Shown here: in pieces, positions 34,794 to 46,129 of the stretch
Layout of the letters: every line of letters begins with the position of its first letter
Position numbering within the stretch: position 1 is the first letter of the stretch
Assembly: GCA_009809945.1 (NCBI GenBank)
Contig: WTPW01000090.1
Span: 145,806-209,805, forward strand
Reading direction: 5' to 3'
DNA: 64,000 nt
DNA from: Gigaspora margarita
Lineage: Eukaryota > Glomeromycota > Glomeromycetes > Diversisporales > Gigasporaceae
Notes under the pieces: generated by a model
What the model saw: the letters and a program-made list of their open reading frames with translations, nothing else
The model's database searches: none
What the model was told of the DNA's origin: nothing
Made by a program: the position numbers and the translations under genes

Positions 34794-35180
34794 AGGGTGC
34801 TGACATTTATTAGGTAATATTTTGGGGGTGGGGGTCAAGAAAAATCTTACTTTAGTTAAATTTGATTGGCTGAAATTCTATTTATAGATCTTACCTGGGG
34901 GTGGGGGGGTCAAGAAAAATCTTACCTTAGTTAAATTTGATTGGCTGAAATTCTATTTATAGATCTTACCTGGGGGTGGGGGGGTCAAGAAAAATCTTAC
35001 TTTAGTTAAATTTGATTGGCTGAAATTCTATTTATAGATCTTACCTGGGGGTGGGGGGGTCAAGAAAAATCTTACCTTAGGTAAATTTGATTGGCTGAAA
35101 TTCTATTTATAGATCTTACCTGGGGGTGGGGGGTAAGCCCCTATAGTAAATGGATATTAGGTAATAAATGTCAGCACCCT
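34794..35180. mobile_element. 387-bp TIR element with a G-rich 75-bp VNTR
   Basis: Ends AGGGTGCTGACATTTATTA and the exact inverse TAATAAATGTCAGCACCCT flank four direct units of 73-75 bp starting at 34824, 34897, 34972 and 35047, plus a partial unit at 35122. Each unit opens with GGGGGTGGGGGGGTCAAGAA and ends in ATAGATCTTACCT. The units are nearly identical, so the array is young. G runs of 5-7 are exceptional in this window. Confidence 0.85.
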
Positions 35181-35184
35181 TATC

Positions 35185-35985
35185 TGAAGAAAATAATCTG
35201 CAATTACTAAGTAAGTATAAATTAATAAGCATTATATTAGAAAATATGAAATCTTTATATACTATATAATACTTATTTTTTATTATCATAATATGTAAAC
35301 TTGTTTTAGTAAACCTATTTGTTAAGGGGAGTGACAAAAATCAGGTGATTTTTTAGGGAGGAAGGGGGTAAAAAAGTTGAAATTATATATAAGAACCTGA
35401 CTATATATATATTAAAGAAGAGGGAGGGGAGTAGGCCTCTAATAAAAAATAATCAGGTGATTAATGACATGGCTCTAAGTATTGTAAAAACTCATTTATA
35501 TAAAACTCCCAATATAGTAAAAAATCTTATAGCCTAGTTACTTAATTATAACAAAAATAATTAAACTTGCTACTACAAATCATTGTATACTTACATTTCA
35601 CTAATTTTAAAATCTATAATAGACCCTGGTCTAGTATATAGTCAAAAATTTAAAGAACATGCATGTTTTGGAAAAAACTTAGGTTTGACTAATATAGATT
35701 TTGCAATTTGCATCTAGGTATACTATATAGTGGGTCTATATCATTAGCAAAATAAATATACGAAATCTTTCAAAAGAAATTGCTTGCTGAAATCTTTCAG
35801 AAAAATTGCAATTAATGCAAAATTTTTTGAAAAAATCACAATCTTTCAAAAGATTTCGGCATGTATTTCTTTCAAAATATTTTGAAAGAAATTTTGAAAT
35901 ATTTTGAAATATATTGCGAAATATAGTGCAATAGGACAAATAAAAACAATGCAACCCTGTACCTAATTATTCTCTTTTTGGGGGT
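35185..35985. other. Non-coding region with a dispersed repeat and a TTTTGAAATATTT word cluster
   Basis: 35327-35470 matches 19640-19795 (GAGTGACAAAAATCAGGTGA, AAGTTGAAATTATATATAAG, GGGAGTAGGCCTCTAATAAA). At 35750-35935, CTTTCAAAAGA and TTTTGAAATATTTTGAAA words are iterated in both orientations, as also at 37870-38060. No gene is recognised. Confidence 0.45.
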
Positions 35986-35989
35986 CGCA

Positions 35990-37620
35990 GGAGGTAATAT
36001 GAGGTAACACATTCACAATATTTTACAATATTTCGCAATTTTTCACAAAATTTTAAAATTTTTTAAAAAATAAATAAACAATATACATATTCACTTACAT
36101 AATCATGCTTTTTGCAAATTTTTGAGAGATTTTGCAAGGTTTCGCAATTTAATATAAAATTTTATATTTTTTATTTATTATTACTATACATTATATTTTT
36201 TAAATTAAATATACATTTTTAATCAACATTACATATTTTATTATATATTATTATACATTCTTTTAAAAAAAACAATGAAACCAAAAAAAAATGAAAAAAT
36301 AAAAAAACTACTATTTTTATATTACATAATATTTTAAACTACTTTTTGTACTTCATTGCGTACTTTCGCAATTTGTCACATACTTTCGCAATTCATCTCA
36401 TATATTTTTATAAAAAACTAGTCCTTCACACTTATTTTCACTCACTTGCAGTTTCGCTTCTATTATATTTATTTTGGCTATTGGCTATTAGGGGTCTTAG
36501 CTGGGTCAGATCAAACCCAGGTCAGGTCAGACCCGGGTCAGATTATTTTCAATGATCACAAGTAGTCGCTACATAGTAAAGTCCAAATTTTACTATCTAA
36601 ATCGATAAAATGTGCTTAAGTAAACATGTTTGGAAGATCAAAATACATAAGCTCTAAAATTTTTATCCAAATTGGAGAATTTTTACTATTTAACTTTTAA
36701 GTTTTACGTTCGGCGAACATATTTTTTAAAAAGATTCTAATTTTTTCGTTGAACGTAAAAATTAAAAGTCAAATAATAAAAAGTTCTCTGATTTGGATAA
36801 AAATTTCAGGGTATATGCATTTTGATCTTCCAAACAAGTTTACTTAAGCGGATTGTATCTATTTATATAGTAAAATTTAGATTTTACTATGTACAACTAT
36901 TATCGACCCAGGTTCAACACGGGTAGGGTTGGGTTGGGTCTGACCCGGGTCGGGTTTGACATGAGGCGGGTCAGACCTGGGTCGGGTTTGACATGAAGCG
37001 GGTCAGACCCGGGTCGGGGTTTGACCCAAGTGGGTCTGACCTGGGTCAGGCCCAAACCTGACCCAACCCGACCCACTAAGTCTCCTATTGGCTATCACCT
37101 TCATTTCGTCTTTTTTTTAAATACTTCTAAAAAATAGCAGAGAAGTTAAAAAATAAAAAATGTATACAAACTAAATAAAAAAATAAAGGAAGCCCAAATC
37201 TCTATTTCTCTTGCAAATTCCAAATTGTCAAAAGCCAGGTTAATGTTTGCAAAATAGCGAAAAACTCTGGGTTGTTCTCTTGTAAGTGGCAAGAAAATAA
37301 GAGTTGTATTCTCGCAAAGTGCTAGAATAAAATAAGTTAATTAAAAAAAACAAAAAACAAAAACAAAAAATCAAAAATGTCAAACAAAAAATAAATAGTG
37401 AAACCTTTTGAAAACTTGTGAAATCTTTCAAAAATTTGCAAGGACTTGTGAAGACTTGCACTTATTTTTTAAAGAGTGTTCTTGGAAATTGCTAGAGATG
37501 TCAGTTGCTTCTTGCAATTGTCAGAAGTTTGTGAAGTCAAATTGGTGTTCTTGTGGAGTGCTAAAAAGTTGTTGGTTTCTTGCAAAGAGCTAGTGTTTTT
37601 GAAAAGTGTAAAAAAAATTA
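35990..37620 (-). repeat. Dispersed ~1-kb repeat, copy 2, inverted and interrupted by a hAT-like element
   Basis: In reverse complement the blocks GGCATGATTATG, TGCGAAAGTA, GAAAATAAGTGTG, and GTTCTTGCAAAGTGC words occur in the same order as at 10440-11460. The H4 element (36489-37087) sits inside. Its TTGGCTAT duplication corresponds to ATAGCCAA in the uninterrupted copy, which gives the empty-site reference. Confidence 0.65.
36489..37087. mobile_element. hAT-like element H4 with GGGTCAGACC word ends and a P-family palindromic core
   Basis: Exact 8-bp duplications TTGGCTAT flank it (36481-36488 and 37088-37095). Ends are TAGGGGTCTTAGCTGGGTC and, inverted, TAGGAGACTTAGTGGGTCG. The outer parts iterate GGGTCAGACCCGGGTC in both orientations, about 60 bp on the left and 180 bp on the right. 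The interior (about 36548-36910) is the same palindrome as in P1, P2 and P4: CATAGTAAAGTCC, CTTAAGTAAACATGTTTGGA, TTTTACGTTCGGCGAACAT and their inverses. It has no coding capacity. Confidence 0.9.
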
Positions 37621-37624
37621 AAAT

Positions 37625-38820
37625 AAATATCAGTAAATAAAAAAAATAAAAAAAACAAAGCAAAAGCCAAAAAAAAACAAAACGAAAGTAAAAAAATAAA
37701 GGAAATGAAAAGAACATGTAAAAGATCTAATTTATAAACAAAGATCTAATCTGATCATATAATACAAAATTTGTAGATTAATTTTGATACATATCGATGT
37801 ATTTTGAAAATATAGTCAAATGCACCCTTGGTATGATCCAGGTTATAGATCTACTGATCCAGCTTGGTTTCCTAGGTCTAAAATATTTTGAAAATAGTTT
37901 GAATTATTTCAAAAAATATTTTGAATCCATTTTCAAAATATTTCAAAAACATTTTCAAAATATTTCGAAACCTAAAATATTTCAAAATATATTCAAAATA
38001 TATTGTGATATGTAAAATCTTTCAAAAGATTTTGCATGTTCGCAAGATTTTTTGAAATATTTTGCTACTATAAATTCACTAATTATTATAAGAAAGAAGG
38101 TATTTCAAAGCTATATACTATTTCAAAATTTACTTAAGATCTAATCTACTTACTATTTAAACAACTTCTTACTTGTTCAGAATTAGTTAGTCTACTTATT
38201 CATTAGTTTAAAGCAATCTAATTTAATTTAGTCTACCTGTTAGTTTAAATACATATTAATTGTATATAAGTAATCTAAAAATTTTTAATAAATAATTTAA
38301 AATTGTATATTTAAAGATAAAAACTACTTTAATTCCAATAGTAAAAAAAATTAGTTATTTTATTTTTGGTAATTTATTTATTTTTTTTGCATACTATAAC
38401 CTGTATTATACACTTTTAATTTCTAATCTAAACTAATTTATTAAAAACTAAATTTTATCTTTAAACAAATCTCAATTCTATTTTTAATCAAACACCAATT
38501 TTAATCTAAATCCATTCCTAAAAATCATTTTAATAATTTCATTTAGCTTTTGATATAAAAATCATTAGTTAGTGGAATTAAAATCAAACAAATTAAGTTC
38601 TTATTGCCAATACTTAATGCTTTTCAAATCGTATTATTTACATTGATTATTTCTTCAGCTATAAATATAAAGAACATTTTTAATTAGTGAAATAAAATTA
38701 GAAAATAAAGTCCTCATATCAAGAATATAAATACTAATTTACTATTGCCTAAAACCTTTTAGTTTATTTCATTCATGTTAACAATATCATTTACTTGTGA
38801 TATACTATAAAAATTATTAG
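37625..38820. other. Non-coding AT-rich region
   Basis: At 37870-38065, TTTCAAAATATTTTGAAA-type words are iterated in both orientations, between CTAAAATATTTTGAAA and TTTGAAATATTTTGCTA. This may be a small element of the word-tipped type without a verified duplication. The rest is featureless. Confidence 0.4.
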
Positions 38821-38824
38821 TTGA

Positions 38825-39236
38825 ATTATCGCTATTTTGCATATTGATGCAACTTTTGATCAAATTTGTATATCACTACAATCACCTGATTGCTGATGCG
38901 TAAGTGTTTTTTGTTCAAAGATTTGAATATTGCGCAACCGGACAATTGTACAGATATGCAGCAATCTACAAATTTGCATCAATATACAAATAGCAATAAA
39001 TCAGAAAATTAAGTCAATCCTTTACATTTTTTCATTCAAATTAACCATTTTTTTTATCCATGAGTATAAAGATTACTATAAAATATAAAAAATAAGCACA
39101 ACACTCTCTACTTTGCTTTTTTTTTAATTTAGAATCGAAATAAAATTTTTAATCGAGCTATTTCTGTTACATAATCTGAAATCAAAAAAGCAGAGTAGAG
39201 GATATTATGCTTAATTGCCATATTTTATAGTATTTT
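38825..39236. mobile_element. Two adjacent palindromic MITE-like inserts
   Basis: The first (38828-38996) has ends CTATTTTGCATATTGATGCA and, inverted, CTATTTGTATATTGATGCA. The second (about 39072-39236) pairs ACTATAAAATAT and CTCTACTTTGCTTTTTT with their inverses AAAAAAGCAGAGTAGAG and ATATTTTATAGTA. Neither has a verified target duplication. Confidence 0.5.
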
Positions 39237-39567
39237 TAATTGTAAAATTAAAAATCAGTAAATAAAATCTCAAATCATGAACAAATTAAGATCAGCAAGT
39301 AGTTCTTATTATGAGAGAGTTATACCAAAAATTCTTAATGTAGATTAAAGATTTCTAACAAAATTAATTTGCGATGATAAATGGTTTTGTCATGGTTTTG
39401 CCATGGTTTCATGATTGACAAAACCCCAATGATTGATAAAACCTATGATGAATCAATGAAACCTTGACGAAACCTATGATGAATTGATTAATGAAACTTG
39501 GCAACCAATTCAGTCAGTAAATAACAAGCTTTTATAAATAATCTTTGGATATACTAAACCTTAAATT

Positions 39568-40109
39568 TTTTTTTTAACTTTGGCAGATCTCGCCGTTGCT
39601 TTATTTGTAAAGAACTGATGTATCTTACAATCCCGAAGGGCGTTACATTTATTACTATTACTATAACTAATGTTATTTATATAAAGCTTGACATCATCCG
39701 GTTACTTCTCATAGCACCTAGATGCAACCCACTGCAGTGACCTCTAGAGAGATTACACGCTGGAAGCTCCTACTGGAGCCCCGAAGAGGAATTCCATCTA
39801 AACGGGCCAGCGATACCACGAGTTCATGTAGTATCATGTAGATCCAGACTTGGGCCTCACATTATGTCTCGTGACTTCGGTTATTCCAAATTGGGGTCCT
39901 AGCACGATTTTTCTTCATAGCCACAAATTCTCGAAATAACAGCTGCCCAATTAAGGCTGTCTGTATGATGTTCTGGGTCCCTGTCTTTCACGGTGTTTCA
40001 GTTCTCTAACTGGCTGGCTTTTCTTATTTCGCTTTTGGGAGGAATTGAACCAGCAACCTTGCAATTTGTATCCTCGGAGCACAACTGCTATGCTATTGAC
40101 CCGGAGAAC
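39568..40109 (-). mobile_element. Complete tRNA-derived SINE with 16-bp target duplication
   Basis: On the minus strand a tRNA-like head runs from 40109. It has an A-box-like GGGTCAATAGCATAGCAG segment near 40083-40103 and a perfect B box GGTTCAATTCC at 40041-40051. A body of about 450 bp, much richer in G+C than the surroundings, ends in an A-rich tail (AAAGTTAAAAAAAA). The insertion is flanked by an exact duplication TACTAAACCTTAAATT at 39552-39567 and 40110-40125. Head, tail and duplication together define a SINE copied by a LINE machinery. It is transcribed by RNA polymerase III in known cases; no coding frame is present. Confidence 0.9.
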
Positions 40110-40169
40110 TACTAAACCTTAAATTGTTTTAAAAGAATGTTATTTATTATAAGGTTTTATTGGCTTTTT

Positions 40170-40292
40170 TTTTTTCTTCTTTCACACGTGTTCAAATTAT
40201 ATCGGGTTGATACAGAATAGTTAAAATTTGTACATGCGTTTATTTTGGATTAGCCTGACATAGATTCCAAACATGTGTGAAAGAAGAAAGAG
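40170..40292. mobile_element. Short TIR element with TTTCACACGTGTT ends
   Basis: TTTCTTCTTTCACACGTGTT and its near-exact inverse AACATGTGTGAAAGAAGAAA lie about 80 bp apart. The CACGTG in the left end is itself palindromic. The target duplication was not resolved because the flanks are T-rich or A-rich. Confidence 0.55.
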
Positions 40293-40429
40293 AAGTAAAA
40301 ATACTTGAAGAGCAATGTTTAAATCGGCCTTGGTGCACTAATTAAAAATGACAGGAATGAAATTTTATATATAATGAGCGCCAATTTATTGCTGTAGTCT
40401 CCAACACTAACATTCTAACTATAGATGCT

Positions 40430-40529
40430 GGTGAAATTAATTTCACTAATTTCATTAATTCATCACCAATTTCACCAATAGTGGTGAAATTATTTCACCA
40501 TATTTCACCACATTTTACTAGCATCTATA
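40430..40529. mobile_element. 100-bp hAT-like element H7 made of GGTGAAATT words
   Basis: Exact 8-bp duplications ATTCTAAC flank it (40422-40429 and 40530-40537). Ends are TATAGATGCTGGTGAAAT and, inverted, TATAGATGCTAGTAAAAT. Almost the whole interior is GGTGAAATT or AATTTCACC. The ends resemble those of the element at 18014-18250. Confidence 0.85.
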
Positions 40530-40924
40530 ATTCTAACCCTAAACTTCTATCTTTACATGCTTTGTTTATTTACAAATTTAATTTTTTTTTTGATTTGTTA
40601 TTCATAAATTAGTAAAAACACAATGGATAACAAGAATGTAATAAATATCCTAATATATATATATTGTTATACAACCTATATTGATTCTCTATCGCTATTA
40701 TTAATTATGCATTATCACCTGTTCAGTTAAAACATTATTTTTTTTAGCTCTTATCATTATGGTTATTAAAACACTTTTTAATTTTTCTAACCATGATAAT
40801 TAGCTCTATCTTGTATAAACATAACACATCAGGTTTTGTCATAGGTTTCATCAATCGCCAGAATCAATTAGAAGTCACTTGATGAAACAATTTTATTATT
40901 CTTCAATGATGAATAATTTGTCAT

Positions 40925-42460
40925 TTGTCAGGTATCTCTAATGTAGATGCATAATTTGGTTCAATTTCTAAAAATTTATTTGAATCGATAAGTGATTTTT
41001 TGTATTTTTTCATCATACAATAAGTTCTCCACAATTTTTTAATGCCCATGCATTATTTGGATCAATTTCTAATAATTTATTTAAATCTGCAAATGGTTTT
41101 TTATACCTGTTTATTATGTAGAGTTGTTAATGGAGTACTCCAGATATTAATAAAACATATAATCCACTTCTGGAGTACTCCGGAGTGGGTTATATGTTTT
41201 ACTATTGACTAGAGCACTCCATTAACAACTCTATCATTATGTGATAAGTTTCTCTGCAAACTCTTAATACTCATGCATCATTTGATTCAATCTCTAATGA
41301 TCTATTTAATCAGCAAGTGATTTTTCATTTTTCTTCTTCATTCGGTAAGTTCTTCATGATTTTTTGATGCCTATGTATTGTTTGGATCAATTTTTAATAA
41401 ATTATTTAAATCCACAAATGGTTCTTCATATTTGTTCATTATGTGATAAGTTCTCCACAAACTCTTAATGTCCATATATAATTTGATTCAATTTTTAATA
41501 ATTTATTTAAATCAGCAAGTGATTCTTCATATTTCTTCATTATATAATAAGTCACTGATTTTTTAATACACATGCATTATTTGGATCAATTTCTAATAAT
41601 TTATTTAATCCACAAAAGGTTCTTCATACCTATTCATTATGCGATAAGTTTTTCAAAAACTCTTAATGCCATGCGTCATTTGGTTCAATTTCTAATAATT
41701 AAGTTAAATTGGCAAGTGATTTTTCATTAGAGATGTACCCATTGAGAAAACCTCTACTCGGTTACTATTAAATTACCTGAATATCAGATAAATTACTATA
41801 TCACACAATAGCAAGTTCTACCCAAGTATGTTCACTATTCTTTATATTTCTTCATCATACAATAAGCTCTTACAATTTTTTTGTATTATATCATAATTGT
41901 TTCCTATAATAGATTTTAAGTAGTTAATATATTCAGTTGAAATTGAGTGACTTTTGAGAAATAATAATGCCTTTGCATTATTTGGGTTAATTTATTTAAA
42001 TCCACAAATGATTCTTCATATCCATTCGTTATATGATAAATTTCTCCACAAACTCTAATGCCATGCATCATTTAGTTCAATTTTAATGATTTATTTAAAT
42101 TCGCAAATGATTCTTCATTTAAATAAATTGTACCAGACCTTTTAAATCTGCAAGCGACTCTTTATATTTGCCTATTATGAGATAAGTTGCTTCATGATTT
42201 TTTATTGCCTATACATTATTTTGTTCAATTTCTAATTATTTATTTAAATCTGCAAGTGATTCTTCATATCTGCCTACTAAGCTATAAGTTTTCTACGATT
42301 TCTTAATACAAATACATTGTTTGGTTCAATTTCAAATACTTATTTAAATCCTTGGGTAATTCTTTATATTTGTCCATTAAGCAATAAGTTTCTTCACAAT
42401 TTCTAATGCATCTGCATGCATTATTTGGTTCAATTCCTAGTAACTTTTTTAAATCTAAAA
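40925..42460 (-). pseudogene. TPR-repeat pseudogene
   Basis: On the minus strand the TPR core FADLNKLLEIDPNNAWALKN and many variants recur about every 100 bp. They encode the helix pair of 34-residue units (LNKLLEI, PNNA, ALKNCGE, KYKKPFADL). Stops and frameshifts separate most units. It is related to the TPR part of the plus-strand pseudogene at 23575-25240. The 115-bp element at 41119-41233 is inserted between units. TPR units mediate protein-protein contacts; this copy is dead. Confidence 0.7.
41119..41233. mobile_element. 115-bp hAT-like element H8 with GGAGTACTCC words
   Basis: Flanks TTATTATG (41111-41118) and TCATTATG (41234-41241) agree at 7 of 8 bases. Ends are TAGAGTTGTTAATGGAGTAC and, inverted, TAGAGTTGTTAATGGAGTGC. 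The self-complementary GGAGTACTCC word occurs at both ends of the interior. It is inserted in the TPR pseudogene. Confidence 0.85.
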
Positions 42461-42464
42461 TATG

Positions 42465-43165
42465 TCTCTATAACATGTATGCAACAGTTTATATTGTATC
42501 TTCATTAAACTATATAGATTGTAATCGGTTTAATATAGAGATCCAGGATTCAAAGTTTAAATATTACGATAAGAATTTATAAATAGGAGTTGGGCCAACT
42601 TTATAATGTTTGGGATTTAGGCTTGAATTTTATTGAAATGATCTGTTTTTAATTTGGGGTTTGGGTGGCAAGCAAAGTTAAAAAAAAAAATTTATATTAA
42701 ATCCAACCATAGAATTATTACTATAAATCAGATCATTACTGATACTCAACTAAAGAACTCTTCAAATTATTCTTAGGTCTTATACTTGTGCAATGTGATG
42801 CAGTGTAATATACTAAAAAGTTAAAAAAAAAATTATAAATTTGTTATAAAATTAATTACATTTGAATTGCTGTATTGCTAAAAAGTAAAGTCTACCAAAA
42901 AAAATCTGTATTTAGTGGCATTGCTTTATCATTTGTACTACTATAATGACCCAATATAGAAATTTTTTAACAAATGTCTCGCTTGCTAAAGAAGCAAATT
43001 GCTAATTATCAAATCATCAGCATGGCAAAAAATCCAAAAGCAGAAAAAACATAAAGTAAAAAATAATAATATTACATTATGATATTTATGAAAAACAATT
43101 TAGTTTCCTAAAAATCAATTAAATTCACCAAAATTTTCCTATAGCTCTATCAGCACAACAATAAC
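42465..43165. other. Non-coding AT-rich region
   Basis: No coding remnant, palindrome or ordered repeat is recognised here. Confidence 0.35.
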
Positions 43166-43167
43166 AC

Positions 43168-43245
43168 AGTGCTACAAGAGCAAGAGCAAGGGCAAGAGCA
43201 TAAGCATGAGCATGAGCAAAGGCAAGAGCAAGAGTATAGACTATA
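43168..43245. repeat. Hexanucleotide microsatellite GAGCAA/GAGCAT
   Basis: About a dozen six-base units, mainly GAGCAA, GGGCAA and GAGCAT, run without length change. In the minus frame they read as alternating Ala/Leu with occasional His or Tyr, but the surrounding frame shows no gene. Confidence 0.8.
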
Positions 43246-43384
43246 TACAATACTTTCAATTTTGCGATACAGTAAATATCCTTTTTAAGGTAGTTTTTCA
43301 CTAAATACAAACAACACATCTTAGCTAATAACCATGGGAACTACCTTTATAAAAACTCAACATAACACTAAGTTGAGATCACCA

Positions 43385-43745
43385 TATAAGGGCGTTAATA
43401 TAATTTCTACCAAGAGTTACTGTAAAAAATTCAATTATAGAACTTATAAATAATGAATACACATAGTCATTATTGAAATTATAATTATAAAAAACTCTGC
43501 TACAAAATTTACTTGTTGTTTTATTACTAAAATATGTAATTAAGTTCAAGTTAGTTGGAATTTTTATAATTTCTACCATAAAATTCTAATGTGAAACTTA
43601 CTCACCAATATAGTCCAATAGTGGTTGAATTAATAATAGAATTATCATAATTTCTATTGTAAGTTACTGCAAAATTCTATTACAGAACTTATTAGCTATT
43701 ATTATAGTATATAGTTAAGATTGAGTTAGCTTGCAATTTTTGGGT
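43385..43745 (+). repeat. Minisatellite M1, second array (about 3-4 units)
   Basis: Units contain ATAATTTCTAC, AAATTCTATTACAGAACTTA and AGTTAAGATTGAGTTAG in the same order as at 29765-30545. This array lies just upstream of the duplicated unit that starts near 43836. Confidence 0.65.
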
Positions 43746-44462
43746 TGCATTAGCAGGTTAAAACACTTTTAAAAAGATTTTTAAGGGTGCATATAAGCTT
43801 TATAAGTTCATAAAACCTGAAGTATCAACAATATAAAAAACCTATCAACAGAGCAATCATTATTGTAAAATCAGATAACTTTATTAATTGTATATTCAAT
43901 TTGTTATTTTGATTGTTGTTGTATTTTGTTTGATGCTGGTATTTTCTGATTGTGAAAATATGTTACTATAATAGGCAAGGTTGTTTCAAAAATATTTAGT
44001 AGAGAAGGTTACTTCTCTTTTTGCTATCTCTCACCTTGTAGTAAAGGCTAGCTCTATTGTATTCATCTAGACTTCTTTGTTAAAAGCATTATAACTTAAG
44101 TTTAATAACTTTGGTTAAAAATAATATTAAATAGTTAAATAGTATTATAAGTAAACTTTGAGATGCAGTAGTAGTACAAGAACCTTTGCTTTTGATTCCA
44201 CAAATACTGCAGCAGCTCAAAGATCTTTTTTTGACTTCATAACTGTAGCAGCAGTTCAAGAGACCTTGGTTTTTGGTTCATACTATAGCAGTGTTGGGAA
44301 TTGGACATGTCTAATTAAAATTTTTGATTGGACAGTTTTGGACATATCCAAAACTGTCCAAAACTGTCCAAAACTGTCCAAAATTGTCCAAAACTCAAAA
44401 TCTTTTTAAATTAGCAAAAATATATAATATTTATATTTTTGTATTAAATAAATAAAATAATA

Positions 44463-44958
44463 CTTGGGATCAAAGAAGAGAACATAAGGATCGGCAAATT
44501 CACTGTTACACAAAGCATTATAGAAAAACGCGTCAAATGAAAAATCGTGATTTGCGCAAAATTTTATTATTAGAATCGACTTTGGGCTTTTAAGTAAAAT
44601 TGTTCTTTGGCTCAAAAAAATGCTAGTTTCTTAAGACGTATTTTATTACTTTCTTAGTAAAATTTTTCATTACGATAAAAAACGTTTCAAAACGTATGTA
44701 AAAAGAAATTAGAAAAAAACCGTCAAACGAATAATCATGATTTGCGTAAAATTTTATTATCACAATTGACTTTNGGTTCTTAAGTAAACTTGTTCTTTGG
44801 CTCAAAAAAATGCTAGTTTCTTAAGACGAGATTTATTATTTTCTTAGTAAAATTTTTCACTATGCTAAAAAAACTTTTCAAAACGTATATAAAGAAAAAT
44901 GAATAGTTTGTGTAACAGTGAATTTGCCGATCCTTATGTTCTCTTCTTTGATCCCAAG
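44463..44958. mobile_element. 496-bp TIR element with perfect 50-bp ends
   Basis: 44463-44512 and 44909-44958 are perfect inverted copies (starting CTTGGGATCAAAGAAGAGAA), flanked by TA on both sides. Inside, a block of about 85 bp (GATTTGCGTAAAATTTTATT to AAAAAAATGCTAGTTTCTTA) is directly duplicated at about 44545-44630 and 44735-44825. Perfect arms suggest a recent insertion. TA flanks fit a Tc1/mariner-type MITE. Confidence 0.85.
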
Positions 44959-45699
44959 TATCTTGGGATCCACTGGGCCGATTTTGATGATTTAACTACC
45001 AGTAGAATCAGAAGAACCTTCTCTTTAACTTTCAATTAGAACACAAGATGCCTTTACTTAATAGTATCTTTCATATTTTTAGAAAATTACTTTAGCCAAT
45101 CATATTATTGCTTGGGGTGTGTCAGTCATTTGATTTAAAGAACATAGTAAAGAATTGATCAACTTTAAAGGAAGATTATCTTTGAATTACTTGGAGTTAA
45201 GAACTAAAACTTTAATTTAAATTTTATTAAATACTAAAGAATATATATTTAAAATTTAAAGAAAGGTTTATATATATATTTTTAACTAAATTTAATTTAA
45301 ATGATTTTTTTGCATAAATTTATATATAAAATTAGGTGAGTCAACTCATTTGATTTATAAGTAACAGCACTCATTAGGGACATGTCCTATGACTGTTATG
45401 TACATAATATAAGTTTTATATTTAAGAGAAGTGCAGTAAATTACATAATTAGAGTTTACATAGGTCCTGACTTCCTAGTACAGAACTATTGACCAATCAA
45501 ATTTTATAATATTTAAAAAACTCAAAAATGTCTTTGATCTAAAAATAAGCTACCCCACAATTGACAAAAGTTGCTACATAGTAAAGTCTAAAGTTTACTA
45601 AACAAATTAATTAAAATTGCATAAGTAAACTTATTTAGGAGGTCAAAATATACTTATTACAAAATTTTAATAAGTAAAAAAGAATTTTTTATTGAATTT

Positions 45700-46031
45700 T
45701 ATATTTTAGCGCATATGCGTTGTGACGCACCTCATAAGTTCTGGTGTAACGTGAGATCAAAACAATAATTAATTCGTTAGTTTAGGGTTAGGGTGGGGGT
45801 AGATTACGTTAAGGTTAAATTAAAGTTAGGGTAGAGCATTTTAGCAAAAGGTTCTAACCCAAAATTTTGCGAGAGATTTTTTTTGTTAGAACGCGAAAGG
45901 TAGTTTCATAAGCAAAATTTTGAGCTACAAGCGATTTTTAGAAACATCGCGATTTCACGTTACACCTGATCTTACAATCTGATTGGTTAGTCAGATAGAT
46001 GTGTTACAACGCACATGCGCCAAATTACATA
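45700..46031 (+). mobile_element. TTAGGG-core MITE, copy D, nested in P6
   Basis: Ends TTAGCGCATATGCGTTGTGA and, inverted, TTTGGCGCATGTGCGTTGTA. The interior has TTTAGGGTTAGGGTGGGGGT, TTCTAACCCAAAATTTTGCG, TTTGTTAGAACGCGAAAGGT, TTTCATAAGCAAAATTTTGA and TTACACCTGATCTTACAATC. It is the closest relative of copy C at 3105-3431. Confidence 0.8.
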
Positions 46032-46129
46032 AACCTTTTTTATTAATTGACTTTTGATTTTTATGTTCGACAAAAAAATTAAAATTTTTTAAAAAAATAT
46101 ATTCATTGAAATAAAAAATTAAAAGTTAA

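Noticed and set aside
40037..40109. Functional tRNA gene
   Set aside because: The acceptor stem does not pair and the sequence continues into a SINE body with A tail and target duplication.
43125..43319. 64-codon Ala/Leu-rich frame
   Set aside because: It is the translation of a hexanucleotide microsatellite, with nothing conserved around it.
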